Source: an uncultured Bacilli bacterium
Lineage (GTDB): Bacteria > Bacillota_I > Bacilli_A > RF39 > UBA660
DNA length: 12,148 nucleotides
Direction: 5' to 3'
NCBI GenBank assembly: GCA_944363895.1
Contig: CALVVP010000085.1
Location: forward strand, 1 to 12,148
Both the position numbers and the translations under genes were made by a program. Under the pieces are notes generated by a model, which did not search any database, had not been told where the DNA came from, and saw only the letters and a list, made by a program, of their open reading frames with translations. Positions 11,824-12,148 of this stretch are shown in pieces (the first letter of the stretch is position 1; each line of letters begins with the position of its first letter).

Positions 11824-12148
11824 ATGAAGAAAATATTATTAATTTTAATGGGATTATTTTTAATTACTGGTTGTGGACAAAGAAATTATACTCAATTATC
11901 TTATTCAGAATTGGAAAATAAATTAAATAATAAAGATGATTTTGTTTTAGTAGTTGGTTCATCAACTTGTGTGGCTTGTGAAGATTATGAAGAAACAATG
12001 AAGGATATTATGACTAAAAACGATATTGAAATATTTTTCTTAGATTTAAATGCTTTAACTGATGAAGAAAATACTAAAGCATATAGTAAGTTTCATGTTA
12101 ATTCAACGCCAACGACAATCTTTATCAAAGAAGGTGAAGAGACTAGTA
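11824..12148 (+). CDS. Thioredoxin-like lipoprotein (partial, 3' end missing)
   Basis: 108 codons are visible before the window ends. Residues 1-17 form a lipoprotein signal peptide: basic MKK, hydrophobic ILLILMGLFL, lipobox ITGC with the lipidated C17. A thioredoxin-like fold follows: strand DFVLVVGS, redox motif STCVACEDY (CVAC), helix EETMKDIM, strand IEIFFLDLN, then the cis-proline segment NSTPTTIFIKEGE. It should sit on the outer face of the membrane and handle thiol-disulfide exchange or a related task; the partner is not shown. The CVAC dipeptide differs from thioredoxin's CGPC and resembles thioredoxin-like proteins of Bacillota with C-x-A-C or C-P-x-C. The remaining C-terminus is outside the window. 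Confidence 0.85.
   Translation, partial: MKKILLILMGLFLITGCGQRNYTQLSYSELENKLNNKDDFVLVVGSSTCVACEDYEETMKDIMTKNDIEIFFLDLNALTDEENTKAYSKFHVNSTPTTIFIKEGEETS

Noticed and set aside
1..12148. CRISPR array, prophage or TGA=Trp genetic code
   Set aside because: No spaced repeats or phage genes are visible, and TGA serves as a stop in at least two genes.

Overview
This window is very AT-rich (roughly 28-30% GC by eye). It uses standard stop codons: TGA ends the 2042-2599 gene and feoA. It is full of short intergenic gaps, intrinsic terminators and Gram-positive Shine-Dalgarno (SD) sequences. The agr-type quorum-sensing set, the LysM protein, a Csp pair and a lipoprotein signal all point to a low-GC member of the Bacillota (Bacilli or a related small-genome lineage), not to a TGA=Trp mycoplasma. 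The exact taxon cannot be read from the sequence alone.

Layout. 1-158 is the 3' end of an unrecognised gene. 248-1826 is a complete insertion sequence with 21-bp perfect terminal inverted repeats and an intact DDE transposase on the minus strand. 1842-1990 is a compact promoter-RNA-terminator unit. Its 3' half matches the cloverleaf layout of tRNA-Trp(CCA) up to an encoded CCA, but its 5' half does not pair as a tRNA. It is followed by a TrbC/VirB2-like membrane protein (2042-2599), a convergent HdeD/DUF308-type membrane protein (2606-3151, minus) and a large membrane-anchored protein of unknown role (3261-4844). A 111-aa stand-alone helix-turn-helix protein (4900-5235) precedes a feoA-feoB ferrous iron import operon (5335-7580).

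The core of the right half is an agr quorum-sensing locus in an unusual arrangement. agrA-agrC (LytTR response regulator and GHKL sensor kinase) run rightwards. agrB-agrD (processing membrane protease and 39-aa pro-peptide) run leftwards, and the two pairs converge on one shared bidirectional terminator. agrD is a small ORF that is easily missed (9721-9840, minus). To the right are two tandem GTG-initiated cold-shock proteins, each with its own promoter and terminator, a three-repeat LysM protein without a signal peptide, and a truncated lipoprotein with a thioredoxin-like CxxC.

Three patterns go beyond the gene list. First, four separate genes carry a fused TATAAT-N6/7-GGTGA module, which would place the mRNA 5' end directly on the SD. 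Second, the word AAAAGTAAC brackets the promoter of the HTH gene as an inverted repeat and recurs inside a 15-bp palindrome at the presumed feoAB start site, suggesting one regulator for both. Third, the tRNA-like RNA repeats the 5' arm of its own terminator, so an attenuator-like alternative pairing is possible.
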